From: Armillaria gallica
Lineage: Eukaryota; Basidiomycota; Agaricomycetes; Agaricales; Physalacriaceae
NCBI GenBank assembly: GCA_037576215.1
Contig: JBANDB010000001.1
Location: 7,564,001 to 7,628,000, forward strand
Direction: 5' to 3'
DNA: 64,000 bases
Shown: one piece after another, positions 23,427 to 36,201 of the stretch
Numbering within the stretch: the first letter of the stretch is position 1
Layout of the letters: each line of letters opens with the position of its first letter
The notes under the pieces: model-generated
What the model was told of the DNA's origin: nothing
Database searches by the model: none
The model's input: only the letters and a program-made list of their open reading frames with translations
Position numbers and translations under genes: made by a program

Positions 23427-26400
23427 AATATATATTTGTTTAGTACATGTACATCTTATTTATCTGTAATGAATAGGAGAGCTATATTCAATTTTTCAGA
23501 TTATTGGGTTCTGCCATGAGTTTTATGGGCTTCACCGCTTTTGGGCTAATATGTTTACTAATGTCAAAAAAAAATTTGGGTCAATTGGGTCCTCGGGTGA
23601 GTTTGTGCCAGCAGTGAGGGTAACAGCAGAGCCTTTGGTGGTACGGCAACACTGTAAAAATGCCCTCAAAGGCCTGAGGGTGGCTGTGCCAAACGATGCT
23701 CATTTCGCAAATGGTGTTAGGTCTGTTGACAGGCCTTTTGGCATAGGGTGGGTACATGGGGTGAGAGGTCATCACTTGCAGGAGGCGGTTCCATATAGAA
23801 CAGCTGAACTATCGAAGCAGTGAGTTCCAAGAACATAAGTGAATGGGATGACTTACCCATGCCCAGGGTGTTGTTGCATCCTTGCTCCACTCCCATGTCA
23901 TCCTCGTCATCTGCCTTCCCTTCACAAGGGTCTTGCTTGCTGGGCAACGATACATCATCTCAAAGCAAAACTCGATGTTGGCTTGTGAGTACAGATGTTC
24001 CTGACAGGATGATCGGCACAATTGACACGGTCTTGAGGGAAAGATGAGTGCCTGAACACAAGGAAGGAAGGAAGACCTACTCCATTTCTCCTCTGGTCCC
24101 TCCGTTGCCTCCCTGTCCACGCTTCATGCTCCTCCTTCTAGAGTCGCCCATTAGACAAACTGGACGGTGGTAGGCCTGCTTGCCAGACGACGATACGTAT
24201 TGGCATGCGAAAATTGCTAGACGTTGTCACTTGAAGGAGAGGGGTCTGGCTGTGTTCAAAATGCAGATGGGCTACGTGAATCGACAAGAAAGACTTACCC
24301 TACTCGGTGAATCTACCACCATTCTGCCTCTGCCATCTCCATCATCTCTCTACCTCGCACCTTCTCGCTCTCTGTGCTTGCTCATGGGATGAAAATACGT
24401 CGTCTCAATGCAAAAGACCACTTCTTCCAGGCGCATAACGGTGCTCATGGATGTGAACGAGCCACTTGTTGGGTAGGCTTCATGTGCTGATCCATAAGGC
24501 TGAAGGAGGACATTGATCGAGGCTGGATTACCAGGGAGTAACGAGCATTGCCAATAGAAGGGCGGGGATTTTTCCTTCTGCAACAGTAGGAGGGTCTTTG
24601 TACGTGACAGGGAACGTACTGATCTTGCGCTGGCGGTCATCTCCCTTCCATGAACTAGAGAATAATGAGGTATATCATTTCTATGAAAATCTACACTTAC
24701 CTGTGCAAAATTGTCGTGTCACAACCGAGTTAGCGCAGGAACAGCGTGAAATGAAATCAACCCCGATATGGTGCCACGTCATTAGCTGGCGGCACAAGGC
24801 CACGGTCTGCAGCACCGATGGCAGTTGCCGTCCTGACTCTTCCCACTGTCTTTGACCTGCGCAGGTCCACCATCATGAGATGAAAGACATTGACGAGACA
24901 AAAAGGGAAGGCTTACATGAATCTGTCTTATCAAGAAAGGAAGGCCACATTGTATCATCTTTCAAACTTCCATGCTAAATTATCTTTCTCCTTCTGTTGG
25001 GCTTTGCCAACTAAGCAACAACTAAGTTGGTATCATTTTGAGGAGGCGGAGGCAGCATCAGTAAAATAGTGTACATTGACCTGGAGACCAACGTTAGCTT
25101 GGAACGAGGGTAGACGGTCAAGGTAGATGTACTTTGTAGATGAGTTCGTTCATTGTGTTTTTTCCACATCTTCTTCAACCCCCAGTGACTGGACACCATC
25201 CCCTTTCCCATCTACAAGTACCTTCCACTTGTGTGGTATGAACACTTCTGGCTCGCCCCACACACTGATAACCGTCTCTGTTCCCTCACTCGCATACACG
25301 CCCTGTAGTCTGATGGTTTGTGAAAGAAGGTATATTTACACTAGGATGCACTGATTCATACTGGAAGGGCACAACACATCCATCAGTGTTCTTCTTGGCA
25401 TCTGCACCTTCTTCACCTCTGTCTGCTCCTCCCTCGAGCAAGGTTATACCCTTCCACTCTTTACACAGAATACATTTATCCTGGGGCAGCACCAGTCTTC
25501 GACTGCAAGCATCGCCGATAGTCACTCAAGAACTGCCATCTTCTCATTCCACTCTCATACCATTTCCACTGGTGACTCTCCATGAATGATGGTGAGCAAG
25601 GCGCGACTCCATGGTAGACTGCCATGGTGAAGATCAATGATGGAATGGAGCAGGGAAGCACGAACATAGTTGGGAGCAAGTGGATCACAATGTCAATGAG
25701 GAGGAAACCTGTGCCAGGCTTGGTAAGCTTTAGGTTCCCTTGCCACGAAATTATAATTCATGCTCATCAAAAGGCTTCACAGCAAACACGATCTGGGGGG
25801 ACAAAACATTGGTGTATGAGGGAATCACAATGGGTGTAGGAAAGCGTGTAGACAATGCATTCGGAGCCGTGCTTCCCCTCATGACAGGATCTATTGTCGA
25901 TATCTTTGGAAGAGGGCTTGATTTAGAATATAGAATAAAGGCGAGCTTTGCTCGTGTTTCCTAGAAAGCAAATACCTATGTGAGCAGAGTATCAGCTCGA
26001 GACAACAAGACAAGCAGACATGAAACATACCATGGTTACCTCTCCCACACAATAAGATGGAGTCATCTTCACCAATGCTGATTGATGCCTTCGAAACGTC
26101 AGCGAGGTAGAGCGCTTTGTTGGGAGTATCCTTCGTCCGAGCTGATGAAGGTTTAGATACCTATCAATTTGTTGATGGTGGTGGGGAGCCTGGCGATCCA
26201 TTAAGGCTGGGCGAGGCTGACAGGTAGAGTGAGAGAGAGCACAGGGCATTCAACAAGGGAAAAGAGGTCTCTGCAACAGATGACCTCCTAGATCCCCCCC
26301 TGCTGTCGAGGGCCCAGCATAGTCGTTGGCATACATTGCTTGTTGCCGATGGAAGGAGTAGGGGAATGCTTCAGGGCTTCAAAGAGCAAAGTAGCAGTCA

Positions 26401-26934
26401 CCATCGCAGTAGCGATTCTTTCGCATAATGAGAACACAAAGAAGGTAAATCAAGAAAGGATGCATGATTCCTACGCAGTTCTAATTCGCCCAGTATAGAC
26501 CCATGTTCAACTGCCCTCACCCTTGTCTCTGATTCACGCGAAATCTTGTACATTTCTGCTTCGCCAGAGAAAGAATGGGGCAGGACACAACACAAATGGC
26601 GGTTTGATTCAAGTGATGGATGAAAGTGGTCAAGTGATGGGGCATGGGGAAACCTGCCTTTTGTCAGCAGTTATTTATCTGCTTGATCTCCTGCCATCTA
26701 ATCCAGGGCTTTGACCTGCATGGGTCTGCCTTCCTGCTTGACGTTTTGTTGGCAGTCATTCTGCTTTTCACTGTGATCGTCTTTACCTGCTTTCATCTTT
26801 ACCTGCTCCTCTCTGTCACCTGTGGAACCTCACTCGCTAGCCTCACCGTGGTCTCTTTTTGTGCTAACAGAGCTCTGTTGGTGGCTTCTTGCTCTTACTA
26901 TTCGTATTCATGCTGACATTGCCTTTTCTCCCAG
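23427..26934. other. 3.5 kb without a supported gene
   Basis: Frames of 60-100 codons occur on both strands but none is recognisable or spliceable into a larger product. On the minus strand two loosely similar phrases (FCFEMMYRCPASK near 24.0 kb and FCIETTYFHPMSK near 24.4 kb) hint at a decayed, internally duplicated gene. The last 250 bp may hold the upstream exon of the gene that follows, whose first clear exon begins after a TTTTCTCCCAG acceptor at 26934. Confidence 0.4.
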
Positions 26935-29141
26935 CCACTAAAATACAGCCACAAGATGAACATCAAGACATCTGATGTTATGCCCGAAAATCTCCAGATG
27001 AAGTACCGCTATCTTCTCCACAAGGTGGCCCCCTCTGAATGTATGTTTGTATTTGTGCTTGATATTCAACCCCTCAGTATTCAACCTTCCACCTTATTAT
27101 AGCACGCACCTTCATCAATGGTCGATTTGGTACCATAGGCCCTGCAAGCGATCATTTTATCATTACGCCGAATGCCTCCAAACTGTGGTATCCACCTGTG
27201 GGTCTGAGACGGGAGGTATTTATGCATACAGACTACCGATATGCAATGGATGATCCCCTCCTTTGGCCTCAACCCTACTGCCCAACACATCCACATTTGG
27301 CATGCCTTTGCAGATTTCCCCCTCAAGATGTCCTCTCCAAAGAACTAGTCCGTGCATCCTTCATCGAGGATGACTCTACTTCTTTGGTCCGAAACGTTGG
27401 AAGGATGGCTGGGCGAGATTTCTTGCTGCTGCAGGGATCATGCCAAGCAATTATCAAAGCAGCCAAGATCGCAGTGAGTCAACAGTCAAGCGAGGTCAGA
27501 AGAAATATCGCACTGCATATTGATATGTTGAACTTGCTTCTGCGGTGCCTAGAAAGGCTTCTATTGGTTTTTGAGCATGCCTGTTTGACTGTTGCGGAGA
27601 TGCAAAGGGTCGCCTATTTACTGCAAGCCCTTACAGATTACGTAGTTCTATACAAACCAATGCTTGATGGAAACATTGAGTGAGACGGAACATCCTCTGA
27701 TGCATACGCCCATCTAATGGGAGCATTTGCCAGCGACATCACCACACTGCAGCGTTTTTTTCGAGCAGGTATTCCGGTCTGGTTTCTCAGGCCCCTTTCT
27801 GAAGCTTGCAACTACCGCATCGATGCGCTAGCTGACATGGAGCATGAGGAAATAAACCTCGCTCTCGATCCAGTGCATCTCAAGCTCCCACCTATTTTTA
27901 CTGGTGCAGCCAATCGGACACAAAAATACCGAGCTATGGAATGCTTCATCCATGATCATATGCATTGTGCAGATCCCTTCAGTCTGCCTGTGCCTGTTAC
28001 ATTTGCTCAGCCCAATCCACTCCTGCCCGTCAGCACCCAAAGAGACGTCAGATTTTCACCTGGTATGTACATCACATAGCGATTATACTTATACTCATTT
28101 TTCTTGTTAGTACCTGGCCGCTCACGTCGAGGCCATACCCAGCGCTTACAACCAGACACCAATAAATTACTTGACATACAGCATTTGCTCCTTCCATCAA
28201 CTCTACCAGCCTGGCAAGAAGGACTCCTCAAAGTCAATGCTGACAAATCATGATGCCATTCTTCCATACAGCCAGAGAACGCTTGTCTCAATGGCTACCT
28301 CTTTCCTCGGCCAGATCTTTTCATCGCCATTGAGAATGATGAGAAGAGACATTGCTGCATCGAGGCATGGTTAAAACTGAGGACACCTTTGATCACCCAA
28401 CTGACTTCACCTTCATATCTTCCCCCTACCTTACCTCACCAGGATTGGCATGCCTTACTCACGCTGGGATATGTTTTCGAAACAGACAAGAGTGATACCA
28501 AGTGTTTGAAGCATCGGGAAAAAGTCCTACACTTGATGCAGGGCTGTTGTGGAGAGTTTGAACTGCGGGAATTGATCACAGAGCAGAGACCAAATTGGAG
28601 GGGAAAGCCCTACTCTTCACACAATGTCAAGCAACTGCAGGAGATTTTATGGGAGCTCTCTGAGTTGGGTTTGTGTTTTGAGCTCCTCGCTTTGGACAGA
28701 CATGCAAGCTCCATTCCTTGTGACAACATCGTTCACCAGTGCGATTTGGGTGGCTGTTTTCCTGACAGTGAAAATCACCCTGGAACCATTGACATTGGCA
28801 GTGCGAACCATGGCCTTGCTCACTTGTTCTGGATGGACAGAGCACCATACGTCTTCTCCTTGGGGAAGGTTATGTGAAGTTGGATGGGTGAAGTACCAGC
28901 CTTTGTGAGCGCCACAAAATCGACGGGATATTCAGAGGAGGACTTCCTGTTGCTCGAAAGGGAGATAGTGGGACATTATGCAGACACATTCTTTCAATAC
29001 TTTGGCAGGAGTCCAGTGCTACCTCACTGTCTAGCTCACACTCCTTGCGATGACTATGAGCCCAAATTGCGTAAGAGAATTGAAAGTCGGCAGGCAGGGG
29101 TCTACCTCGATGTCTCTGCATGGGAGCACACTCAGTTATGA
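26935..29141 (+). pseudogene. Large multi-copy basidiomycete protein of unknown function, three in-frame TGA codons
   Basis: Members of this family are abundant in mushroom genomes; I know no function. Exons: to 27040, 27103-28062, then from 28111, joined by GT-AG introns. Motifs in order: LQMKYRYLLHKVAP; FINGRFGTIGPASDHFIITP; REVFMHTDYRYAMDDP; LLQGSCQAIIKAAK; DYVVLYKPMLDGN; RFFRAGIPVWFLRPLSE; HLLLPSTLPAWQEGL; WRGKPYSSHNVKQLQEILWE; IDIGSANHGLAHLFWMDR; and FFQYFGRSPVLPHC near the C-terminus. The frame is broken only by TGA at 27681-27683, 28251-28253 and 28875-28877; there is no frameshift over about 2.1 kb. A missing 5' exon upstream is likely. Position and damage match the other KDZ-neighbour genes. 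Confidence 0.7.
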
Positions 29142-29899
29142 TTTTCTCTTGCGTATTTTATGTACAGACTTTTTGTATGTTGTACTTTTTGGTTGAATGA
29201 ATTTTGCGAATTCTTTAAACTGTAATAACACGTGCTCAACAAGCAGTGCCAAATACTAGGTGGCTCCGCTCATGTAATGATGTCTCTCTATACTGCTCAC
29301 TTCCACATACTTATATGACCTGATCTGAATGGATTGGTCAATATCCATTTGACATTTCGTTGATGGTATACCTCTTTTTCGATTCTCACAAGACAAATTT
29401 GTCACAGGTCTGTTGATGCCTGTCTGATGGTCATCGCCATCTAGTGTGCCCTTCATCTCAGAATGGAATGGGATTGTGGTAGTGTGTAGTTGTGACTTGG
29501 ACCATCCTTTGATTCAGTGAGTCCATTGTTTTGTGATTATAAGACCATCATACTGAATGTGTTTCTTTGTAACAGCACAGATTTACATTGATTTTTATTT
29601 GCCATACCTTTTGTGTCTTTTTGTATCTCCATTGCTACAGCACTTCCCTCGCTATTCATATGTTATCATACTTCGATTTTTGTGTTCTTTGTTCATTGTG
29701 AATTGTTATCTTTTTACTTTGGGAACAATCAGCCATGAGCAATTGGGTCTAGGAACCCTAATCTGCGGTGAATGCCACCCAAGAATGAACACTTTGGCCA
29801 CCTCCTCACAGTACTGCCACGAGTTGCTGAGTTCACAACCGACCATCTCATTGCTTCTCCCTCGCATTTGCTCAAGATGAAAAAACTCTTATCCATAGA
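29142..29899. other. Intergenic, nothing recognised
   Basis: T-rich sequence downstream of the multi-copy gene. The open frame 29557-29880 is hydrophobic but unlike any family I know. The right part may hold 5' exons of KDZ-2. Confidence 0.35.
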
Positions 29900-32090
29900 A
29901 CAGCTGACAAGATGAAAGCCAGTCTCTGTTGTGTGCTTCCCCAATACTTCATTTTCCTTGGACCTGTCAATTGTTGCAGCCATCCTGAATGCTGACAGTG
30001 ACTGCAATGACACTGTGGCTTCCGAGGCAGACCAGGGGGTGGAGGCTGCTCCTGAAAAGCCTCAACCACAAGTGAGTCAGTTATTTGGGTAGTCTAACGA
30101 GCGCTAATGCAAGCATGTACAGGGCGCTAGTGAGAAAATGAAACCCTTCCTTCCATTATTCCCTTATATCCAGTCAAGATACATAGCTGCCAACTATGAC
30201 CTGTGCGCCACTGAACCCTGTCTGTGTGGAATGAAAGCCCTTGCTGAATATCGTTGCACGAGCTGCTATCTATGACTGCCATGCTGCACTCAATGTATGA
30301 TCAAGTCTCATCGCCACCTTCCTTTTCACCGTGTGGAGAAGTGGAATGGCCATTACTTTCAGAAAATCACTTTGCATGGGCTCGGTTACGTGTTCTATCT
30401 GGGGCATAACAGGTATCTATGTCCCAACCAGCTTTCAACAGCATTTCGTCAGATAATTATTGTCGACATTAATGGATATCATGAGGTCGATATAATGTTC
30501 TGCTACTGCCATGACCAGGAAATGAATGAAGCCACCAGCTGCTTCACCACCTCCTCTTTCCAGTGACTTTGGTGCATCCAGAGACTGCATTTACCACTGA
30601 GGTCCTTGATCAGTTCGATGTACATAACTGCACTTCCATGAAATTGGCAGAGGCATTTTGCAGTGCTCTGCAGAAACTGACAAATGCTGGCCAGTCTGGC
30701 GAAGTTTTGGTGAGGTGTCTTATTTGTAACTTAATGTCATGCTAATCAACTTGTTTAGGATTCATATTGCACTTTCATGCAAGCATCACACATACATCAA
30801 CACTTACAAGCTGTGCGTCGCAGTGGCCAGGCTCATGGGATCAACAACTATATCACACATTGGCAGAAGAGCTGTATCACTGTACATTGTCCTGCATGTC
30901 CCAAACCTGGCTGGAATCTTGACCTTGAGGTGCTGAGGAATGCGATGGAGAGCGAGAAGTGAGCTTGGATTAATATCTCTCCCACAGCCACTAAATATCA
31001 CACAGGCATAAGTATACATTGTTCCTTGACTGTGATGGGACCTTTAATGTACCACGAATCAACAAACCTGATGATCCCCATGAAGAGGCATTGAACACAG
31101 GTCATGTCTATGTTGTAGAGGAGCATGAGTACCAGAGGTACCTTTCTTGAGTTGAGAATGACCCACCGGATGTATGTTCCTTCTATAATGTTATTGTAAA
31201 GGTACTGAAATTTCAGTAGAAGTGTGACTGTGCAAAACTGCGGGTGCTCAAGTTCGAACATTTGATGAAATTTGTCAATCTCATTGTCAATCTCATTGTC
31301 GGTGTGCAGTGTGTATGCCATGTAATGTTCAAGCCTGAAGCTATAGTGGATATGTATGCAGGTGAAAGGTATGTCAACGAGTTCTTATTCTGATACATGC
31401 AATTAAGGGTTATTGTGCTAGGCTATATTATGCAGACCATTGTGTCTTCGGTGTCCTGACCAATCAGGAGATGCAACGGTGGATATGCCTTAGCTATGAT
31501 CTGGTTTGCCAGTACCTTCCAAATCTCCTTACACATATTACTGGCCAATGCTTTCCTGGCCTGGTTGAGGAAGTTCTCGCAAAGTTCCATGAACTAGAAG
31601 GGAATATTGGCCAGGTTCATATCCTTCCCTACATTGGGCAATGCAAGGCTCTATTCTCCTTCAATTATACTCCAGGTTGTGGGAGAAGCTGTGGAGACAA
31701 TGTGGAGTCACCCTGGGCCAAAACGAAGCATGCTGGTGGGAGCTTAAAGCAGATGAATCATGGTCTTTGCCATGATGTGCTAGACTTTCTTCTCAATGAC
31801 TGGAATTGGAGTAAAGTCATCGGTCTAGGTGGGTTAAAGTTTTTGACTGCTATTACTGTTGATTGATGAGTATCATTTCAGCATGGCATCTAAGAGTCAA
31901 ATATCCCAAGGCCATTCAGATGAAGGAGAAGCTCCAATGTGCTTTTCAAGCACTTACAGCAACACATACCTCAGCACTCATCAAGCAGTGGGAAGCAGAG
32001 TACTGTAAACCTATGCCTACATGAGAAACCAAGCCTCTTATTGATTGATTTCAATGCAATTTCAATAACATCAGTAAGCACATATACTTC
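29900..32090 (+). pseudogene. KDZ-2: second KDZ transposase locus, decayed
   Basis: The layout matches KDZ-1, but in a different subfamily. An acidic leader (ILNADSDCNDTVASEADQG) is followed after an intron by KMKPFLPLFPYIQSRYIAAN; a Cys cluster (CLCGMKALAEYRCTSC ... CCTQCMIKSHRHLPFHRVEKW); GHYFQKITLHGLGYVFYLGH; DINGYHEVDIMFC; CPACPKPGWNL; LTNQEMQRWICLSYDLVCQY; and GCGRSCGDNVESPWA. Expected acidic residues of the GVGRxDGEGxE motif are changed (C-G-R-S-C-G-D-N-V-E). In-frame TGA codons are seen at 30273, 31148 and 32022. The C-terminal third is missing: recognisable coding ends near 32.09 kb. The start is uncertain by about 100 bp. Confidence 0.8.
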
Positions 32091-32728
32091 CTCAGTTGAC
32101 CTTTTTAATGGATGTATGTGAACTCGCTAGATTGCCCAACCATGCAAAGCATGGTGACCAACCTTCTCGAGAAGGAGAAAACCAAGGGGTTGGCAGACCA
32201 TTGTTCCAGCACATCAGGTCAGTCAGTCGGTTGACCTCACAATGCCTAAAAATTTTTTTGGACCTCACCTGCTCCAACTGAAAAATATAACCATTCAAGC
32301 ATTATGACATGTTTCATAGCATATATTCAAGCTGTTTACTATCTTTCTAACAAGGATTCACCAGAAATTTCGGTGAACAAGGACAGAACTTCAAGAAAGA
32401 AACATTTGCTGGTGTTGCCACTTGCCCTGGCATAGATCAAACATGGTCCACGGTGCTCCAGTGAGCAGTCTAAATCAAGAAAGATAATATAATGCATTAA
32501 AGTATCGTCAGGTCATGCCAAACCCACAACTTACAAGCTCAAGAACGGGTCAACTCAGGGGTCTTGCAAGAATCAAAGGGTACGATGTCATCATATAGAT
32601 CATGTGATACATCTAACTTTGGGATATTATTCTCATGGGGGTCAGTCGGTTGAGCCAGTGAGGGCTAAAATATTTTTTGGACCTGATATCATGTATTTAA
32701 AATGTGCAAACCCCTTGGAGAAAACAGC
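32091..32728. repeat. Non-coding stretch with an imperfect direct duplication
   Basis: A motif of about 45 bp starting GTCAGTCGGTTGA and ending TTTTTTGGACCT occurs at 32222-32265 and again at 32641-32683, same strand. No gene was recognised. It sits between the truncated KDZ-2 and the ACAGC-flanked LTR element. Confidence 0.5.
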
Positions 32729-32772
32729 TGTAAGACCCGAACTGCAATCAAGGGTAAATAATCAGCTGTATG

Positions 32773-34193
32773 TGCTCATTGATCACTTAATGAAAATGAC
32801 ATGATTGGCACAAGTACCCTCCCAGCTACAGCAATTGCAGCCATGGCAACTACAAACTGTGTTTACTAAGGCTGTTACTTCACCAAGGCCTCAAGAAAAT
32901 GTTGCTCCACATGTACTCCTCAGCACAACAACTATTGCTCAAGTAATCCGCAGCTAAACAGCACCTAATGATCCATGCATCGCTCAAGCAAAACCATACA
33001 GTTTGCATCCATACGTGGCAACATTGACGAGTTGCTGTTACTTTAGAAGACCAAGGACCATATGTTTCCTATGACTTTTTACAAAGCCAAGGCCTTACAG
33101 CCTTACTAAGTCTCACATATTTACTCTATTTATAAATTCGTACTTTTAGTATAAAAACTAGCTAGAAAACATAGTTCAAAGGCAGTTCATCTCTAGTTGA
33201 CCCAGACTACGTCAATTATCATCACACTCTAGTCTATCGCCAGTAAACAATGTTTATTCACTGTTCTATGGCAATATACCATTTGCACCAGCATATTCTT
33301 GATCGCACGTCGACTCTTGAGCTCACCAGAGTTATCTCATGGTTTTAACTGTGAAGAGTCCTTCGCTATGCACTCTTTGCTCTTAACACTATTGGTACAT
33401 GCTCATACTGTGCCAATACGTGATCGCCGTGCCATACCTCGCCCCTGTTATCTTTTATAGGCCATCATCGTTTCACTTTCGCACCATTGGAGTTTTTACA
33501 GTTTCACTTTTGCCATTGTTATTGTCGCCCACTTGGGTAGTCTCAGAGCAGACTTAGGATCAGTTTCAGCCAGTTTTCATATAGTATCAGTCCCCCGAGT
33601 GGACTTGAAGGTTAGTTTGACATAGGATAGGATTGTTTCAGTACCAGACAAGTTTCGACATCGACTCAGCACCCTTGCCTCATATAGGACCAGTATCGCC
33701 ACCAGTTTTCGTAGTTCCATGTTTTCTCTCACCAGTCCACCCTCAGCACCTTGTTCCACATTTATTTCGCCACTCGCAGTCCCCACGCTGTTTTCTCATC
33801 GCCTCGCTCACCCATAGACTATTGCCAACCATTTAGTCTATTCTCCATCATTTGCCCTGCTCTGATTACCGTTGAGCAACATTTCTAGTCTCGCAGCACA
33901 TTTTCTCATACAGATTTGTGGTATTCACGTCATACCTGTTTTCATTCCCTCTCATTTTGAGAGATCCCTACTGGCTTGAAGCCATAGCATTTAGTACTTG
34001 ACTACCAAGCAGTACTACTTCACAGACTTAAAGTCGCAGTGTATTCTTGCATATAGAGGAATTGTTCTACTGCACGGAGGTGCCTCGAACCACTTGCATA
34101 CACGATCGCCTTGATTGCCGTGCCACTATGTTAATTAACCAAGCTCATTCCAAGTTGGTGTTGCCGTTGCCATGGAAGTCTTAGGCCCATCAG
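32773..34193 (+). repeat. 1.4-kb dispersed repeat (family B), copy 2
   Basis: Inverted partner of 13951-15357; it contains the CCCTGTTATCTTTTATAG block and the TTAATTAACCAAGC edge. Homology ends at 34193 within GGCCCATCA. Here it is fused on its left to 43 bp of the LTR family that starts TGTAAGACC. Confidence 0.75.
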
Positions 34194-34217
34194 TGCTGGA
34201 AAGCATGGGAGCATTAC

Positions 34218-35721
34218 TCATACTGGTGCGGCAGGAGGTTGCAGTGGTTGTGCGGGTTGTCCGCCACCTCCGCCTCCTCCTGCGCCTGCTCCGTTGGCAC
34301 CGGCAAAGAGTAGGTACCTGTGTTGGTACGTTCCTGATGCCGCCTGCCTCGTGATGTAGGCGAAGGTGTTGGTGACCCGAGGAGGTGGTACTGGTGGTTC
34401 ATCCGGCATTGGTTCCTGTATCTCAATTTCTGGGGCGGCTTCTTCGTAAGAGGGAAATTCCTTGATTACGGCATCTGGGTGTATATCGTTCCACAGGAGG
34501 CGAGTGTTTCACTCTGCCTCATACTGCAGGATCTCGTCTGATGGGAGACCTCTATTTTTCCTCATAAAATAATTGTTCCCAGCTTGGGAAGCTCCCCAAA
34601 CCAGGGAAAAGAGTAATTCATAGGCGAAGTAATTATAAATATTTAGGAATGTTGCTTGCCTTAATAGACTGGGAATGGGGACTGTGGGGTCATCATCGGT
34701 TTCGTTATAAAAATTGATCGCATCAGCTAGCATCATCAGAATTGGGGTTGCGCGACTGCTCGCGCATCGACTCGGTGGACGACTTGGGGATTCCGTCGAT
34801 CATGATTCTGGGCATTGTGTCAGGGAAGGGGGTAGGGGGACAGGGTGGCTTGACAGTGATGGTGACTTCGCTTGACTCGCCTGGGGCTTCAGGCTGTGGC
34901 TGCTCTCGGAGCTGCTGGGCGAGTCGCTCCCAAGCACTTGCTCAAGGGGGCCGGTTTGCGGATCTGCATGGGGATCTGACTGGACGCCTTGGAGGGGATA
35001 AGTAGGTTGAGGGGCCAGCAACGGGTTCCTCGACGTGTACAGGCTCGAGTGCTTGCTCCCAGTTCTGGATGGGGTAGTCCCATGTTATAAGGGTTCTGTA
35101 ACCTCTTGGGGGAGGTGTGCAGTGGCCAGGTGATCCACAATCTGAGGGGATGTCAACATTATCCCAGAACTCCTTGGAAGCAATACTGGCTGCGGGTGGT
35201 GGAGTAGGGTGCCTGTCAGCCCAAGGGTCGTAATTGGTGGCTGGGGCGACGGGTCGAGTGTCACAGCCCATGTCGAATCCCCTGCCACGGGCGGCGAGTT
35301 GGGAGTACATGCCGGGTGTGGGAGTTCGAGGGACAAGCGAGGCATAGTAGGAAGCAGGATGTTCAGTGGTGATGGGGATGTCAGACAAACCGCTTCTGGG
35401 AGGAGTAGGAGATTCTCTCTCCAGGATGACGGGAGAAGTTGACTCAGGAATGTTCATCTCCTCCTCATCGACTCTTGGCCTAGAGAGGTTGTGGATTGGG
35501 ATCGGTCGCCATGGTATGGGTGCATGGAGTCAGGGTGGCTGCTGCTCGAGCGGGATGCCATTGGTATTGTCTGTAATGACTGAGGGGGTGGTGTGGGGTG
35601 TCTCTACTTGTCGTCGTGGTCTATAGCAAAACCTAATGGCAAGAATGAGAGCAACAGAAAGAAAGGTGGCGCTTGGTATTCCTAGTGAGATGGCTATAAT
35701 ACAAGCGCCGTCTCCTTCCAT
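34218..35721 (-). pseudogene. Pro-rich single-pass membrane protein gene carried inside the LTR element
   Basis: Not recognised as a known family. From ATG 35721 the frame shows a 20-residue hydrophobic segment (AISLGIPSATFLSVALILAI) followed by a basic stop-transfer FCYRPRRQ, which fits a signal-anchor or single-span protein. It continues after TGA (35532-35530) through a long Pro/Ser-rich cytoplasmic-type region (PASYYASLVPRTPTPGMYSQ, PPAASIASKEFWDNVDI). A second TGA lies at 34944-34942. Near 34.74 kb the frame shifts by one base to one reading FYNETDDDPTVPIP and IYNYFAYELLFSLVWGASQA, with a third TGA at 34511-34509. It ends with a Gly-rich tail. This is perhaps a captured host gene; I saw no gag, protease or polymerase motif. 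Confidence 0.45.
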
Positions 35722-35763
35722 GGAGGCTTCTGGGAGAAGGGTAAGAAAAAGCTTTGAGCTAAA

Positions 35764-36201
35764 TGTAAGACCCGAACTGCAATCAAGGGTAAATAATCAG
35801 CTGTATCGCGTTCGTACAGTCACCGACTAGTCCTTTGATGATTGCCACCCAAGACTAACTTGATAGCGCTTAGCGAGAAGGAATGTGTTTCAGTATGAAT
35901 AAACGTTAGCTCAAAGCTAGGGAATATACAGCTTTGAGTACACTGCTTATATAGTAAAGTGAGGGTCTGTAATGAGTACTAAGATGAGGGTACCATGTTA
36001 GAAAGTGAATAAGCCAAGTACACGGTAGCTGAGAATGATACGTGTCGGTTACACATCAGGCGAGTGTGACGTGTTAGTGATGTGAAGATTTATGAAGACT
36101 TCCGTGAAGTTGCGGATCTAAAGATAAGATAAGGTAAGCGCCAAAGATAAGATAAGATAAGATAAGAGGTGCTTAGGTAAAGAAATGAATAAATCATAAC
36201 A
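35764..36201 (-). repeat. LTR family A copy, 438 bp (5' LTR of the mosaic element)
   Basis: On the minus strand it starts TGTTATGA and ends GTCTTACA. It shares layout with 38684-39120 and 46359-46740: ends, the TTTACYCTTGATT-type block near the 3' end, and a cluster of AGATAAGATAAG words at about 36120-36170 (GATA-factor type sites). Confidence 0.75.

Larger units (their letters stand above)
32729..36201 (-). mobile_element. Mosaic LTR-bounded element flanked by ACAGC target duplication
   Basis: The same 43 bp (TGTAAGACCCGAAC...CAGCTGTAT) begins at 32729 and at 35764. The block is bracketed by ACAGC at 32724-32728 and 36202-36206, as expected for a 5-bp target duplication of an LTR element of 3473 bp. 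Read on the minus strand, the 5' LTR is 36201-35764 (TGTTATGA ... GTCTTACA, 438 bp). An internal ORF follows (35721-34218). The 3' end consists of family-B repeat (34193-32773) plus the last 43 bp of the LTR. The two LTRs are thus not equivalent, so the element is a recombinant or was rearranged after insertion. No reverse transcriptase or integrase is present, so it would be non-autonomous. Confidence 0.6.

Noticed and set aside
4580..32100. Reassignment of TGA to a sense codon (for example Arg) in this organism
   Set aside because: Intact genes here stop normally, the DUF4436 gene appears to use TGA as its terminator, and internal TGA codons are confined to repeated families and decayed genes. 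Mutational decay explains this with fewer assumptions.
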